Assembly: GCA_023393915.1 (NCBI GenBank)
Contig: JAEXBS010000047.1
Location: forward strand, 558,001-622,000
DNA length: 64,000 nt
Source: Bacteroidota bacterium
GTDB lineage: Bacteria > Bacteroidota > Bacteroidia > Flavobacteriales > Weeksellaceae
Direction of reading: 5' to 3'
Shown here piece by piece: positions 1 to 7,386 of the stretch. Positions within the stretch are counted from its first letter, which is position 1. Every line of letters starts with the position of its first letter. The notes beneath the pieces were generated by a model that worked only from the letters and a program-made list of their open reading frames with translations, was not told the DNA's origin and made no database searches. The translations under genes were made by a program, and so were the position numbers.

Positions 1-102
1 CCTTATTTCACAAGAGTACAGGAAAACGCTCAGGTAACACACACCATCAGAGAATTTAAAAAAGGAATCACCGTAGGAGCGGGAGTTTCTTATGAATTTT
101 AA
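1..102 (+). CDS. C-terminal end of a TonB-dependent outer-membrane receptor (partial)
   Basis: Frame 1 is open from the window edge to a TAA and gives the last 33 residues of a protein ending in VGAGVSYEF. A C-terminal strand of alternating residues closing in aromatic F is the usual end of an outer-membrane beta barrel. The next gene, 37 bases downstream, is a surface lipoprotein of the kind often paired with TonB-dependent receptors in Bacteroidota, so a receptor is the best guess. The body of the gene lies outside the window, so the substrate cannot be judged. Confidence 0.5.
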   Translation, partial: PYFTRVQENAQVTHTIREFKKGITVGAGVSYEF

Positions 103-139
103 TCAAATAACAATTTTTAATAAATCTAATTTTTAAGTT

Positions 140-1294
140 ATGAAAAAGAATCAATTGAAAGTATGGGCAATGGCCATGGTAATCTCGGCAGGATTTGTAG
201 CCCAATCTTGTAGTGATGATGATCCAGAACCAATTCAAAAAGTCGGTATTGCACAAAATCCTGATGACTTCAGAGGAGAAGTTAAAGCAGGAGAGACTGT
301 AACACTTGATGCCAATGTAGTATATACGATTACCGGAGCAGTTCACGTAAAAGAAGGAGGAAAACTTATCATCCCTGCTGGAACTGTATTCAATGCAGTA
401 GGAGGTACAGCCGCTTATGTAACTGTTGAGCAAGGAGGACAAATCTTCGCTAACGGTACTGCAACCAACCCAATCGTATTTACATCAGCTGCTAAGACTC
501 CAGGAAGCTGGGGAGGTTTAGTACTTTGCGGTAGAGCTCCAATCAACAAAGGAACTTCTGCAACTGCTGAGGTTGGTAACGCACAATACGGTGGAACTAA
601 CGCTGCTGACAACTCAGGATCAATGAACTTCGTACGTATCGAGTACGCAGGAGCATTACACACTGGAGACAAAGAATTCAACGGACTTTCTCTATTTGGA
701 GTAGGTAACGGAACTAAAATTGAAAACGTTTCTTTAATCAACGGATCTGACGACGGTATTGAATTCTTCGGAGGAACAGTAAACGTATCTAACATCGTTT
801 CTGTTTTCAATGAAGATGATGCTTTCGACTGGACTGAAGGATGGAACGGAACTGCAACTGGAGTTTATACAAAAAGAAGAGCTGATAAAGTGGGTAACCG
901 CGGAATCGAAGCAGATAACAACTCTAACAACAACGATGCAGACCCAAGATCCAACCCAACCATTAAGAACGCAACGTTCATCGGAGCTGATGGTGGTGAA
1001 TCTGATGGTATCAAATTAAGAGTAGGTACTCACGGAACTTTAGACAACATCGTACTTGAAGGATGGAACACAGGATTTAACTTCGAACACGATGCTACTG
1101 TAAACTATTTCCTAGGAGGTGGAAAAATCACCAACGTAAAATTCGTAGGAATTGGAAAAGAAGCATCTGCTAAAAACTCTGCTGGAGAAGGAGTAACTAT
1201 CCCTGCAGGAACTTACACTGTAAACGCTAACGCTACAGGTGCAGGTTCTGGTTCAGCAACTCCAAGCTGGGCAACAGGATGGTCAGGACTTTAA
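140..1294 (+). CDS. Surface-exposed lipoprotein with parallel beta-helix-like repeats
   Basis: 384 residues. A short signal peptide ends in the lipobox AQSC, so Cys24 is the probable lipidated residue. It is followed by SDDDPE, which matches the acidic lipoprotein export signal that sends Bacteroidota lipoproteins to the outer leaflet (established for Flavobacterium and Capnocytophaga). The rest is rich in Gly, Asn, Val and Thr, with repeating short strands (GGKLIIPAGT, GTKIENVSLINGSDDGIEFF) typical of a right-handed beta helix. Codon choice is strongly biased (GGA, AAC, GTA), which suggests high expression. It follows the receptor end at 1-102 and precedes a terminator, so the two are probably one operon for uptake of an unknown ligand. 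No catalytic motif is recognised. Confidence 0.8.
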   Translation: MKKNQLKVWAMAMVISAGFVAQSCSDDDPEPIQKVGIAQNPDDFRGEVKAGETVTLDANVVYTITGAVHVKEGGKLIIPAGTVFNAVGGTAAYVTVEQGGQIFANGTATNPIVFTSAAKTPGSWGGLVLCGRAPINKGTSATAEVGNAQYGGTNAADNSGSMNFVRIEYAGALHTGDKEFNGLSLFGVGNGTKIENVSLINGSDDGIEFFGGTVNVSNIVSVFNEDDAFDWTEGWNGTATGVYTKRRADKVGNRGIEADNNSNNNDADPRSNPTIKNATFIGADGGESDGIKLRVGTHGTLDNIVLEGWNTGFNFEHDATVNYFLGGGKITNVKFVGIGKEASAKNSAGEGVTIPAGTYTVNANATGAGSGSATPSWATGWSGL

Positions 1295-1320
1295 TCTAAC
1301 TATTATAATTCAAATAGTTG

Positions 1321-1359
1321 AGCCACTTGATTTAATTTAATTAAATCAGTGGCTTTTTA
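1321..1359 (+). terminator. Intrinsic terminator of the receptor/lipoprotein operon
   Basis: Inverted repeat AGCCACT / AGTGGCT extended by GATTTAATT / AATTAAATC with one bulged T, followed by a T run. It lies 26 bases after the lipoprotein stop. Confidence 0.85.
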
Positions 1360-1382
1360 TTTAAAGCACAATCAAAACATTG

Positions 1383-1420
1383 AAAAAAGGGTACGCTCAA
1401 AATGGAGCATACCCTTTTTT
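1383..1420. terminator. Bidirectional terminator
   Basis: GGGTACGCTC pairs with GAGCATACCC (one mismatch), flanked by an A run on the left and a T run on the right, so it can stop transcripts from both sides. It lies between the lipoprotein and the convergent barstar gene. Confidence 0.75.
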
Positions 1421-1448
1421 ACTTTTTACACTGCCCATGAAAAGGCAA

Positions 1449-1742
1449 CTACTCTTCTTCTTCGTACTGTTCTAGAAAATAAGAAAAACTAAAACCATCC
1501 ACCTCTTCATCTAGGTCCTCTAGGACTACCAATAAATCTTCAAATACCTCCAATTGACCCACTGATAAATTCACCAGTTCTAGATGTAAAGGAAGAGGCA
1601 AAGCCCCTGAAATGACATCTGCTAGCGCATCCAAATTGTCACCAAAAAAGGAAGGCAAATCCATCTGTAGCTTCAATTTTTCGTAGAACTCGTCGTAACT
1701 TCCGATTGAGCTAAAATCAACATAAACTGTTTTCTCTGGCAT
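1449..1742 (-). CDS. Barstar-family ribonuclease inhibitor
   Basis: 97 residues, about the length of barstar. The segment FFGDNLDALADVISG is the conserved barstar signature (family knowledge: this helix and the preceding loop block the barnase active site). The protein is very acidic, especially the EEVDG and EQYEEEE stretches, as expected for an inhibitor that mimics RNA. It starts 26 bases after the stop of the barnase-like RNase gene and is transcribed with it, so it is most likely the cytoplasmic immunity protein for that enzyme. No signal peptide is visible. Confidence 0.85.
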   Translation of the reverse strand: MPEKTVYVDFSSIGSYDEFYEKLKLQMDLPSFFGDNLDALADVISGALPLPLHLELVNLSVGQLEVFEDLLVVLEDLDEEVDGFSFSYFLEQYEEEE

Positions 1743-1768
1743 AAATTATAATGTTAAATATTGGGTAA

Positions 1769-2287
1769 CTATTGTTTTTGAAAAGTTTTATAATGGTCCT
1801 TGGATAGCCATACTTCCCCTTTTTTAGTAAAAACGATACGTGCAGGACCTCTTCTTCCGCAATTGTAATTGACATCCGCCTCCAAGTACGTGTTCTCGAT
1901 AGGAAGTTTCTTCTCGCGATTAGAGAAAATATCTCCCCCGATGGCTTGACCAGGCAAAACCTCGCAAAGATTTCCTTCACTGGCATCCCAGCCCTTATTT
2001 CGAGCTTGGGACTTGGTTATGTAATAGGAAGGAAGCCGACCGTGCTCCTTTACGTAGGCAATGACTAGTTCATCTCTTGTTAGTGATTCAATGTCGGCAG
2101 AATTTACGGCGAGCTCTTTGTCTGTAATTACTTCCATCGGTGCAGGTCCTGCCTTTTCTTCAACGGCTTCTCTTCCGGTCAAATCACGAAAATCACCTGC
2201 ATTTAGAAAGAACAGAGCAATGAACATGACCATAGCTCCAATAAAAAAAAACAATCCTAATTTTAATCGATCTTTATTCATTTGCAT
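1769..2287 (-). CDS. Membrane-anchored barnase-like (N1/T1 family) ribonuclease
   Basis: 172 residues. A hydrophobic segment at about residues 11-30 has a basic start, so it is a signal anchor or uncleaved signal peptide. The C-terminal 100 residues match the microbial guanyl-RNase fold: DELVIAYVKEHGRLPSYY at the start of the domain, then the likely catalytic set Glu136 (YLEADV), Arg150 (GPARIVF) and His165 (KDHYKTF), corresponding to Glu73, Arg87 and His102 of barnase. The second Met (residue 3) is an equally good start. It sits 5 bases behind nadE, whose last codons (GGAGATAA) may serve as its ribosome site, and directly before barstar. RNase activity is inferred, not shown. Confidence 0.85.
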   Translation of the reverse strand: MQMNKDRLKLGLFFFIGAMVMFIALFFLNAGDFRDLTGREAVEEKAGPAPMEVITDKELAVNSADIESLTRDELVIAYVKEHGRLPSYYITKSQARNKGWDASEGNLCEVLPGQAIGGDIFSNREKKLPIENTYLEADVNYNCGRRGPARIVFTKKGEVWLSKDHYKTFQKQ

Positions 2288-2292
2288 ATTAC

Positions 2293-3078
2293 TTATCTCC
2301 AGTCTTCAGGTATATCACATACCGGAATCGGATTAATTTTATGTTGAGCTGCTTTGTTCATTCTACTGAAAATACGGAAAACTTCTAAATCCCTTCCCGA
2401 ATAATCTTCCATTGATTTTTGGCCCCACTCTTTTTGAATTTTCTCAAGTTCGGCGTACGACGCCCCTATTTGTTGTTCATCGGTACGCTCCGTGTCCCAA
2501 AGTCCATCCGTAGGTATAGCCTTCTGAATGGACTCCACTAAGCCTAGTTCCCTAGCTAAAGCATACACCTCCGTTTTATAAAGATCCGCTATAGGGGAGA
2601 CATCCACTCCCCCATCTCCGTATTTGGTATAAAATCCAATTCCAAAATCCTCCACTTTATTTCCAGTACCACAGACCAGTAGTTTTGCATTCTGAGCGTA
2701 ATAATACAAGGTAAGCATTCTTAGTCTTGAACGTGTATTGGCTAAAGACAGCTCCTTGCCTTCACTAGAACTCCCTACCAAAAAAGTATCTTCGAGGGAT
2801 TCAAATGCAGCAGTAAGATCTACTTTTTGACATTGTATAAGTGGAAACTTACTTTTCAAATCGTTCATGTGTTCCCAAGCTCGATTCACTTCATCACTTT
2901 TCTGTCTAATAGGTAATTCTAGAAGAAGTAATTCGAGCCCCGTCATTGCACACAGCGTAGAAACCACTGCAGAGTCCACCCCTCCAGAAACACCGACAAC
3001 ATACCCCTTCATTCCTGATTCTTTAGCATAGGAGGTCAACCACTTGACAATATGCTTAATAATCTTTTTGCTTTCCAT
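2293..3078 (-). CDS. nadE: NAD+ synthetase (ammonia-dependent type)
   Basis: Makes NAD+ from deamido-NAD+, ATP and ammonia. The PP-loop SGGVDSA lies near residue 31, counted from the ATG at 3078. Later conserved stretches are SRLRMLTLYYYAQ, VCGTGNKVED and KYGDGGVDVSPIADLYKTEV. There is no N-terminal amidase domain, so the length (261 residues) fits the short form. A longer reading from a TTG at 3096 adds six residues, but homologues begin at the ATG-encoded Met. It leads a three-gene minus-strand unit with the barnase-like RNase and barstar; no functional link between NAD synthesis and the RNase pair is evident. Confidence 0.93.
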   Translation of the reverse strand: MESKKIIKHIVKWLTSYAKESGMKGYVVGVSGGVDSAVVSTLCAMTGLELLLLELPIRQKSDEVNRAWEHMNDLKSKFPLIQCQKVDLTAAFESLEDTFLVGSSSEGKELSLANTRSRLRMLTLYYYAQNAKLLVCGTGNKVEDFGIGFYTKYGDGGVDVSPIADLYKTEVYALARELGLVESIQKAIPTDGLWDTERTDEQQIGASYAELEKIQKEWGQKSMEDYSGRDLEVFRIFSRMNKAAQHKINPIPVCDIPEDWR

Positions 3079-3281
3079 ATTGCTTTTTAATTCCAATGCT
3101 CACAACTCAACTCCTGAGCAAAATTTTACCTATTTTTGTATTTTAGTACGTAAAGATAACAATTGGACTGAAGAGAGAAGGAAAGTTGTCTTATTTTTTT
3201 GTCTATTTTTCTGAAAAATGAGATAAAATTATATCAGCTTACACGAATCCCTTTTATTCCTTCAATGAGATTTTTCTAAAT

Positions 3282-3608
3282 ATGAAGAAAACACAGATTA
3301 CACTGGATGTAGAACTCGACGAGAACAATGTGCCAGAATCCATTTTTTGGAATGCTGAGGACGGAGGCATTGAAAAACAACCTACAAAAGCAACGATGAT
3401 CTCGGTGTGGGACGACCGAACCATGGAAGCCCTTAGAATTGATTTATGGACCAAGGATATGCCTTTAGACCAAATGAAGATGTTTATACACCAAATTCTT
3501 GTTTCCCTCTCTCATACCTACGAAAGAGCATCGGGAGAAGAAGACGTTGCAAAATGGATGGAAGACATGGCTGAAGAATTTGCGCAAAAGTCCGCTATTA
3601 AAATGTAA
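3282..3608 (+). CDS. gldC: Gliding motility protein GldC
   Basis: 108 residues. It matches flavobacterial GldC along its whole length, for example VELDENNVPESIFWNAEDGG, then ISVWDDR and RIDLWTKDMPLDQMK. In Flavobacterium GldC is a small soluble protein that helps gliding and type IX secretion and is encoded next to the lipoprotein gene gldB. Here no gldB is visible on either side: upstream is the divergent nadE and downstream, 12 bases on, the PLP enzyme. The protein is acidic, with no signal peptide or membrane segment. Whether the cell glides cannot be told from this gene alone. Confidence 0.85.
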   Translation: MKKTQITLDVELDENNVPESIFWNAEDGGIEKQPTKATMISVWDDRTMEALRIDLWTKDMPLDQMKMFIHQILVSLSHTYERASGEEDVAKWMEDMAEEFAQKSAIKM

Positions 3609-3620
3609 AAATAAAATCAC

Positions 3621-4763
3621 ATGAAATTTAACACGAAAGTAATCCATGGTAACCAATCTCATGAGCCTCATACAGGATCGGTTAATGTACCGGTATATCT
3701 AACCTCAACTTTTGCACAAAAAACTCCTGGTGAATTAAAAGCAGGGTACGAATATTCACGTGCCGCTAATCCCACACGTCAAGCTTTAGAGGACGCTCTC
3801 GCTAGTATTGAAAACGGTGAAAAAGGACTTGCGTTTGGAAGCGGTCTTGCAGCGATTGATGCGGTATTAAAACTTTTGAACCCTGGGGATCATGTACTCG
3901 CTGTAGACGATTTATACGGAGGAACCTACCGACTTTTTACCCGACTGTTTTCTAAGTACAATCTAGAATTTACTTTTATAGCAATTGAAGAATTTGAACA
4001 TCTTCAATCGCATCTCAAAGATAACACCAAACTCATATGGTTGGAAACACCAACCAATCCATTAATGAAATTAGTGGATATTGAAAGCGTGGTCAAGCAA
4101 GTAGAAAACAAAAACATTTTAGTTGCAGTTGATAATACTTTTGCAACCCCTTACATTCAAAGACCTTTAGATCTAGGAGCAGACATTGTAATGCACTCTG
4201 CGACCAAATATCTTGGAGGGCACTCGGACGTGATTGCAGGTGCTTTAGTGACCAAATCAAAAGAATTAGGCGAAGAACTGCATTTCATACAATTTGCAAG
4301 TGGAGGTATACTAGGGCCGCATGATTCGTATTTGGTTCTTAGAGGAATTAAAACCCTTTCCCTTAGAATGGAGCGCCACTCTCAAAACGGTATGAAAGTA
4401 GCTGAATTCCTAGCTGCTCACCCAGCCATTAAGGAAGTGTTCTACCCAGGTCTTGCTTCAAGTGCTCAACACGAGCTGGCAAAAAAACAGATGAAAGATT
4501 TTGGTGGAATGGTCTCATTTAACTTTGCAAGTGGTAAGAAAGAAGAGGCTATTCAATTTTTAGAAAAACTAAAAGTTTTCACATTGGCTGAAAGTCTTGG
4601 GGGCGTTGAATCTTTAGCGAATCATCCTGCATCCATGACGCACGCTTCCATACCACAAGAGAAAAGGGAGGAATTAGGAATTTCTGATGATCTTATTCGT
4701 CTCAGCGTTGGAATTGAAGATATTGAAGATCTACTTGACGATCTAAGAAAAGCCCTTGGGTAA
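3621..4763 (+). CDS. Cystathionine gamma-synthase / gamma-lyase family PLP enzyme
   Basis: 380 residues, full length for the Cys/Met-metabolism PLP family. The PLP lysine is Lys196 in MHSATKYLGGHSD. Other hallmarks are the phosphate-binding pair in YSRAANPTR (Tyr45, Arg47), Asp171 in AVDNTFATP, and the C-terminal SLGGVESLANHPASMTHAS. These enzymes make or cleave cystathionine in transsulfuration or methionine synthesis; synthase and lyase cannot be separated by eye. It follows gldC by 12 bases and is probably cotranscribed with it. The next gene starts 19 bases downstream. Confidence 0.9.
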   Translation: MKFNTKVIHGNQSHEPHTGSVNVPVYLTSTFAQKTPGELKAGYEYSRAANPTRQALEDALASIENGEKGLAFGSGLAAIDAVLKLLNPGDHVLAVDDLYGGTYRLFTRLFSKYNLEFTFIAIEEFEHLQSHLKDNTKLIWLETPTNPLMKLVDIESVVKQVENKNILVAVDNTFATPYIQRPLDLGADIVMHSATKYLGGHSDVIAGALVTKSKELGEELHFIQFASGGILGPHDSYLVLRGIKTLSLRMERHSQNGMKVAEFLAAHPAIKEVFYPGLASSAQHELAKKQMKDFGGMVSFNFASGKKEEAIQFLEKLKVFTLAESLGGVESLANHPASMTHASIPQEKREELGISDDLIRLSVGIEDIEDLLDDLRKALG

Positions 4764-4782
4764 ATCCAATACACTAAAAACA

Positions 4783-5280
4783 ATGGAAGACTTTCAAGCG
4801 TACCTGAAAAAGTACTTTTCATTAATTAAATCAGACCACTGGCAAGACGAGCTAGAATCTGCCTTGAAAGAAACCAATCTACTTCTCCTTGACCTAACTG
4901 AAGCTCAAGGAGAAGCTAGTTACCAAGCAGGCAAATGGTCCATCAAAGATCTCATTCAGCATCTAATTGACGCGGAACGAATTTTTGTCTACCGAGCCTT
5001 ACGCTTTGCCCGGGAAGACACTACACCTCTGCCAGGATGGGACGAAGTACCCTACGCAAATTCAGCGAAGGCTGACAAGAGAAGCCTCCAGGATCTTTTG
5101 CAAGAATTTCGTTTTGTACGCTCCTCCACGATTCTGTTCTTTGGGGGATTGTCACCGTTTGCCTTAAATCAAAAGGCTTTGGCTAATGGAAATCTAATTT
5201 CAGTGGAAGATATTGGAAAATTACTTTTAGGACATCACTATCATCATAATCAAATTCTTAAAGAACGTTATCTAGTTTAA
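4783..5280 (+). CDS. DinB-family (DfsB-like) protein
   Basis: 165 residues from the ATG at 4783; a longer reading from a TTG at 4756 would overlap the preceding gene and is less likely. The fold is shown by the pattern W-S-x-K-x-x-x-x-H-L-x-D-x-E-R (KWSIKDLIQHLIDAERIF, His60) and the C-terminal HHYHHNQILKERYL. These histidines form the metal site of the DinB four-helix bundle. Family members include damage-inducible proteins and thiol transferases; most are uncharacterised, so no reaction is assigned. It ends three bases before tsaC. Confidence 0.8.
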   Translation: MEDFQAYLKKYFSLIKSDHWQDELESALKETNLLLLDLTEAQGEASYQAGKWSIKDLIQHLIDAERIFVYRALRFAREDTTPLPGWDEVPYANSAKADKRSLQDLLQEFRFVRSSTILFFGGLSPFALNQKALANGNLISVEDIGKLLLGHHYHHNQILKERYLV

Positions 5281-5283
5281 TTA

Positions 5284-5832
5284 ATGGAAAAGGCATTAAA
5301 AGTACTGCAGTCAGGCGGGGTCATTCTTTATCCTACGGATACCATTTGGGGGCTAGGATGCAATGCCTTGGACGAAAAGGCGATTCAAAGGATCTATGAA
5401 ATCAAAAAGCGCGATGTGAACCAATCTTTTATCATTCTGGTGGAATCCGAAAAAAGACTCATGGATTTGGTAGAGGTTCCACAGATCGCATGGGATTTAA
5501 TCGATCTAGCAGAAAAACCTATCACTCTTATCTATGACCATCCTAAAGGTCTACCTTCTTCACTACTTGCCCAAGACGGCAGCATCGGAATTCGTTTAGT
5601 AAAGAAACCCTATCTAGTTCAACTCATTTCTAAGCTCAACGCTCCATTGGTTTCTACCTCAGCTAATTTTAGCGGTGAAAAAAGTCCACTTTCATTTTCA
5701 GATATTTCTACGGAACTCACAGCTCAAGTGGATTACAGCGAAGAAAGCGAGCGGGATCACAAAAGTATATATCCCGGTTCTTCTATCATTCGAGTTTGGA
5801 GCGACGGACGCATTAAGGTGATCAGGGAATAA
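5284..5832 (+). CDS. tsaC: L-threonylcarbamoyladenylate synthase (TsaC/YrdC family)
   Basis: Makes threonylcarbamoyl-AMP from threonine, bicarbonate and ATP for the t6A modification at position 37 of ANN-decoding tRNAs. The 182 residues form one YrdC domain. Family marks are GGVILYPTDTIWGLGCNA (residues 11-28), the lysine/arginine region EIKKRD and the motif PLVSTSANFSGEKSP (from about residue 121). There is no Sua5 C-terminal domain, so it is the short TsaC type. The next gene also acts on tRNA, which suggests a small tRNA-processing cluster. Confidence 0.9.
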   Translation: MEKALKVLQSGGVILYPTDTIWGLGCNALDEKAIQRIYEIKKRDVNQSFIILVESEKRLMDLVEVPQIAWDLIDLAEKPITLIYDHPKGLPSSLLAQDGSIGIRLVKKPYLVQLISKLNAPLVSTSANFSGEKSPLSFSDISTELTAQVDYSEESERDHKSIYPGSSIIRVWSDGRIKVIRE

Positions 5833-5848
5833 TAACCTAACGGATTTG

Positions 5849-5856
5849 TATCTTTG
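5849..5856 (+). promoter_or_regulatory. -7 promoter box (TATCTTTG) before the CCA-adding enzyme
   Basis: Exact match to the Bacteroidota TAnnTTTG box, 57 bases before the ATG. No TTG at the usual -33 distance was found, so support is partial. Confidence 0.4.
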
Positions 5857-5913
5857 CACCTTAATTTATTTGCCTACCTTCAAAATAGGCTAGAAAAGTG
5901 ACTTAACGGCAAT

Positions 5914-7338
5914 ATGAAGATCAATTTAACCCAAAATCCAAATTTTGAACTTTTTCAATTCATTTCCCAGCTGTCAAGCAAGCAGGGCAACTCGATTTAC
6001 ATCGTTGGAGGCTTTGTAAGGGATTTGTTACTGGAAAGAAAAACACCAACGGATATTGATTTTGTGACCGAAGGTTCGGGAATTGAACTTGCTAAACATC
6101 TTGCAAAGCACTTAGCGCCTAAAACAAAAGTTTCTATTTTTAAAAACTACGGCACCGCCATGTTTCGCTATCAAGATCTTGAACTAGAATTTGTTGGCGC
6201 AAGAAAGGAAAGCTATCAGTCGGAAAGCAGAAATCCTTCAGTTGAAACGGGAAGTTTACAGGACGATTTATTCAGACGAGATTTTACCATCAATGCCCTA
6301 GCTATCAATCTTGACCCTAATCACTTTGGAGAACTTATTGACCCTTCAAGCGGGCTAGAAGATTTAGATAAGAAAATATTAAAAACACCTCTAGAACCAT
6401 TACAGACCTACAGTGATGATCCTTTAAGAATGATGAGAGCGGTTCGATTTGCCTCTACGCTTGGTTTTGCAATCAACGAGGAATCTTTGTCTGCAATCCG
6501 AAGTAATTCTTCTAGAATTAAAATTGTTTCTATGGAAAGGGTTGTGACAGAATTCAATAAAATCATGTCCAGTGAAAAGCCTTCCGTAGGATTAAAACTA
6601 TTAGAATCAACCGGGCTTCTCGATCATATTCTTCCAGAACTTCTAGCGCTTAAAGGGGTGGAAGAAATTGAAGGACAGACTCATAAGGACAATTTCTATC
6701 ACACCTTAGAAGTTGTAGACAACCTTTCTCTCAATTCTCAAAATCTGTACCTTCGCTGGGCAGCACTGCTGCACGACATTGGAAAAGCGCCCACCAAGAA
6801 ATTTGTAGAAGGAACAGGATGGACCTTTCATGGCCACGAGTTTTTAGGTTCAAAAATGGTAAAAAGCTTATTCCAAAGACTTAAGATGCCTTTGGGAGCA
6901 GACATGCGCTATGTACAAAAAATGGTAAAGCTTTCTTCACGTCCCATTGCTCTAATAACGGACGATGCTTCCGATTCAGCACTAAGGAGATTACTCTTTG
7001 ATGCAGGTGAAGATCTTGAAGACCTATTTACTCTTTGCAAAGCAGACATCACTACAAAAAATCAAAAAAAGCAACGCAACTTCAAAAAGAATTTTGATTA
7101 TGTCGCACAAAAAATAAAGGAGGTAGAAGAAAAAGATCAAGTAAGAAACTTCCAACCTCCGGTAAGCGGTGAAGAAATCATGGAGCTTTTTGGACTAAAG
7201 CCCGGAAGAGAAATCGGTCAGTTGAAAGAGAAAGTAAAAGATGCGATTTTAGAGGGGACGATAGAGAATGATAAAAAGCAGGCTCTTGACTTTATTATTC
7301 TAGAAGCAAAGAGCTTAGGACTTGACCCCATTAAATAA
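5914..7338 (+). CDS. cca: CCA-adding tRNA nucleotidyltransferase with HD domain
   Basis: Adds or repairs the 3' CCA end of tRNAs. The class II nucleotidyltransferase head carries VGGFVRD (31-37) and the metal pair DID (47-49), followed by RRDFTINALA (121-130), diagnostic for CCA/poly(A) polymerase heads. An HD hydrolase domain follows: DNFYHTLEV (His263), LLHDIGK (His287-Asp288) and FHGHE near 306-309. At 474 residues it has the usual length for the Bacteroidota form. Poly(A) polymerase is the alternative reading, but this head-plus-HD layout in this phylum is normally the CCA enzyme. Confidence 0.9.
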   Translation: MKINLTQNPNFELFQFISQLSSKQGNSIYIVGGFVRDLLLERKTPTDIDFVTEGSGIELAKHLAKHLAPKTKVSIFKNYGTAMFRYQDLELEFVGARKESYQSESRNPSVETGSLQDDLFRRDFTINALAINLDPNHFGELIDPSSGLEDLDKKILKTPLEPLQTYSDDPLRMMRAVRFASTLGFAINEESLSAIRSNSSRIKIVSMERVVTEFNKIMSSEKPSVGLKLLESTGLLDHILPELLALKGVEEIEGQTHKDNFYHTLEVVDNLSLNSQNLYLRWAALLHDIGKAPTKKFVEGTGWTFHGHEFLGSKMVKSLFQRLKMPLGADMRYVQKMVKLSSRPIALITDDASDSALRRLLFDAGEDLEDLFTLCKADITTKNQKKQRNFKKNFDYVAQKIKEVEEKDQVRNFQPPVSGEEIMELFGLKPGREIGQLKEKVKDAILEGTIENDKKQALDFIILEAKSLGLDPIK

Positions 7339-7340
7339 GT

Positions 7341-7367
7341 AAAAAGCCACCTGTTAGGTGGCTTTTT
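7341..7367. terminator. Bidirectional terminator between cca and the BtuB-like receptor
   Basis: Perfect hairpin AAAAAGCCACCT / AGGTGGCTTTTT with a three-base loop. The A and T flanks make it work for both convergent genes. Confidence 0.92.
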
Positions 7368-7386
7368 ACAAAATATTCATTTGATT

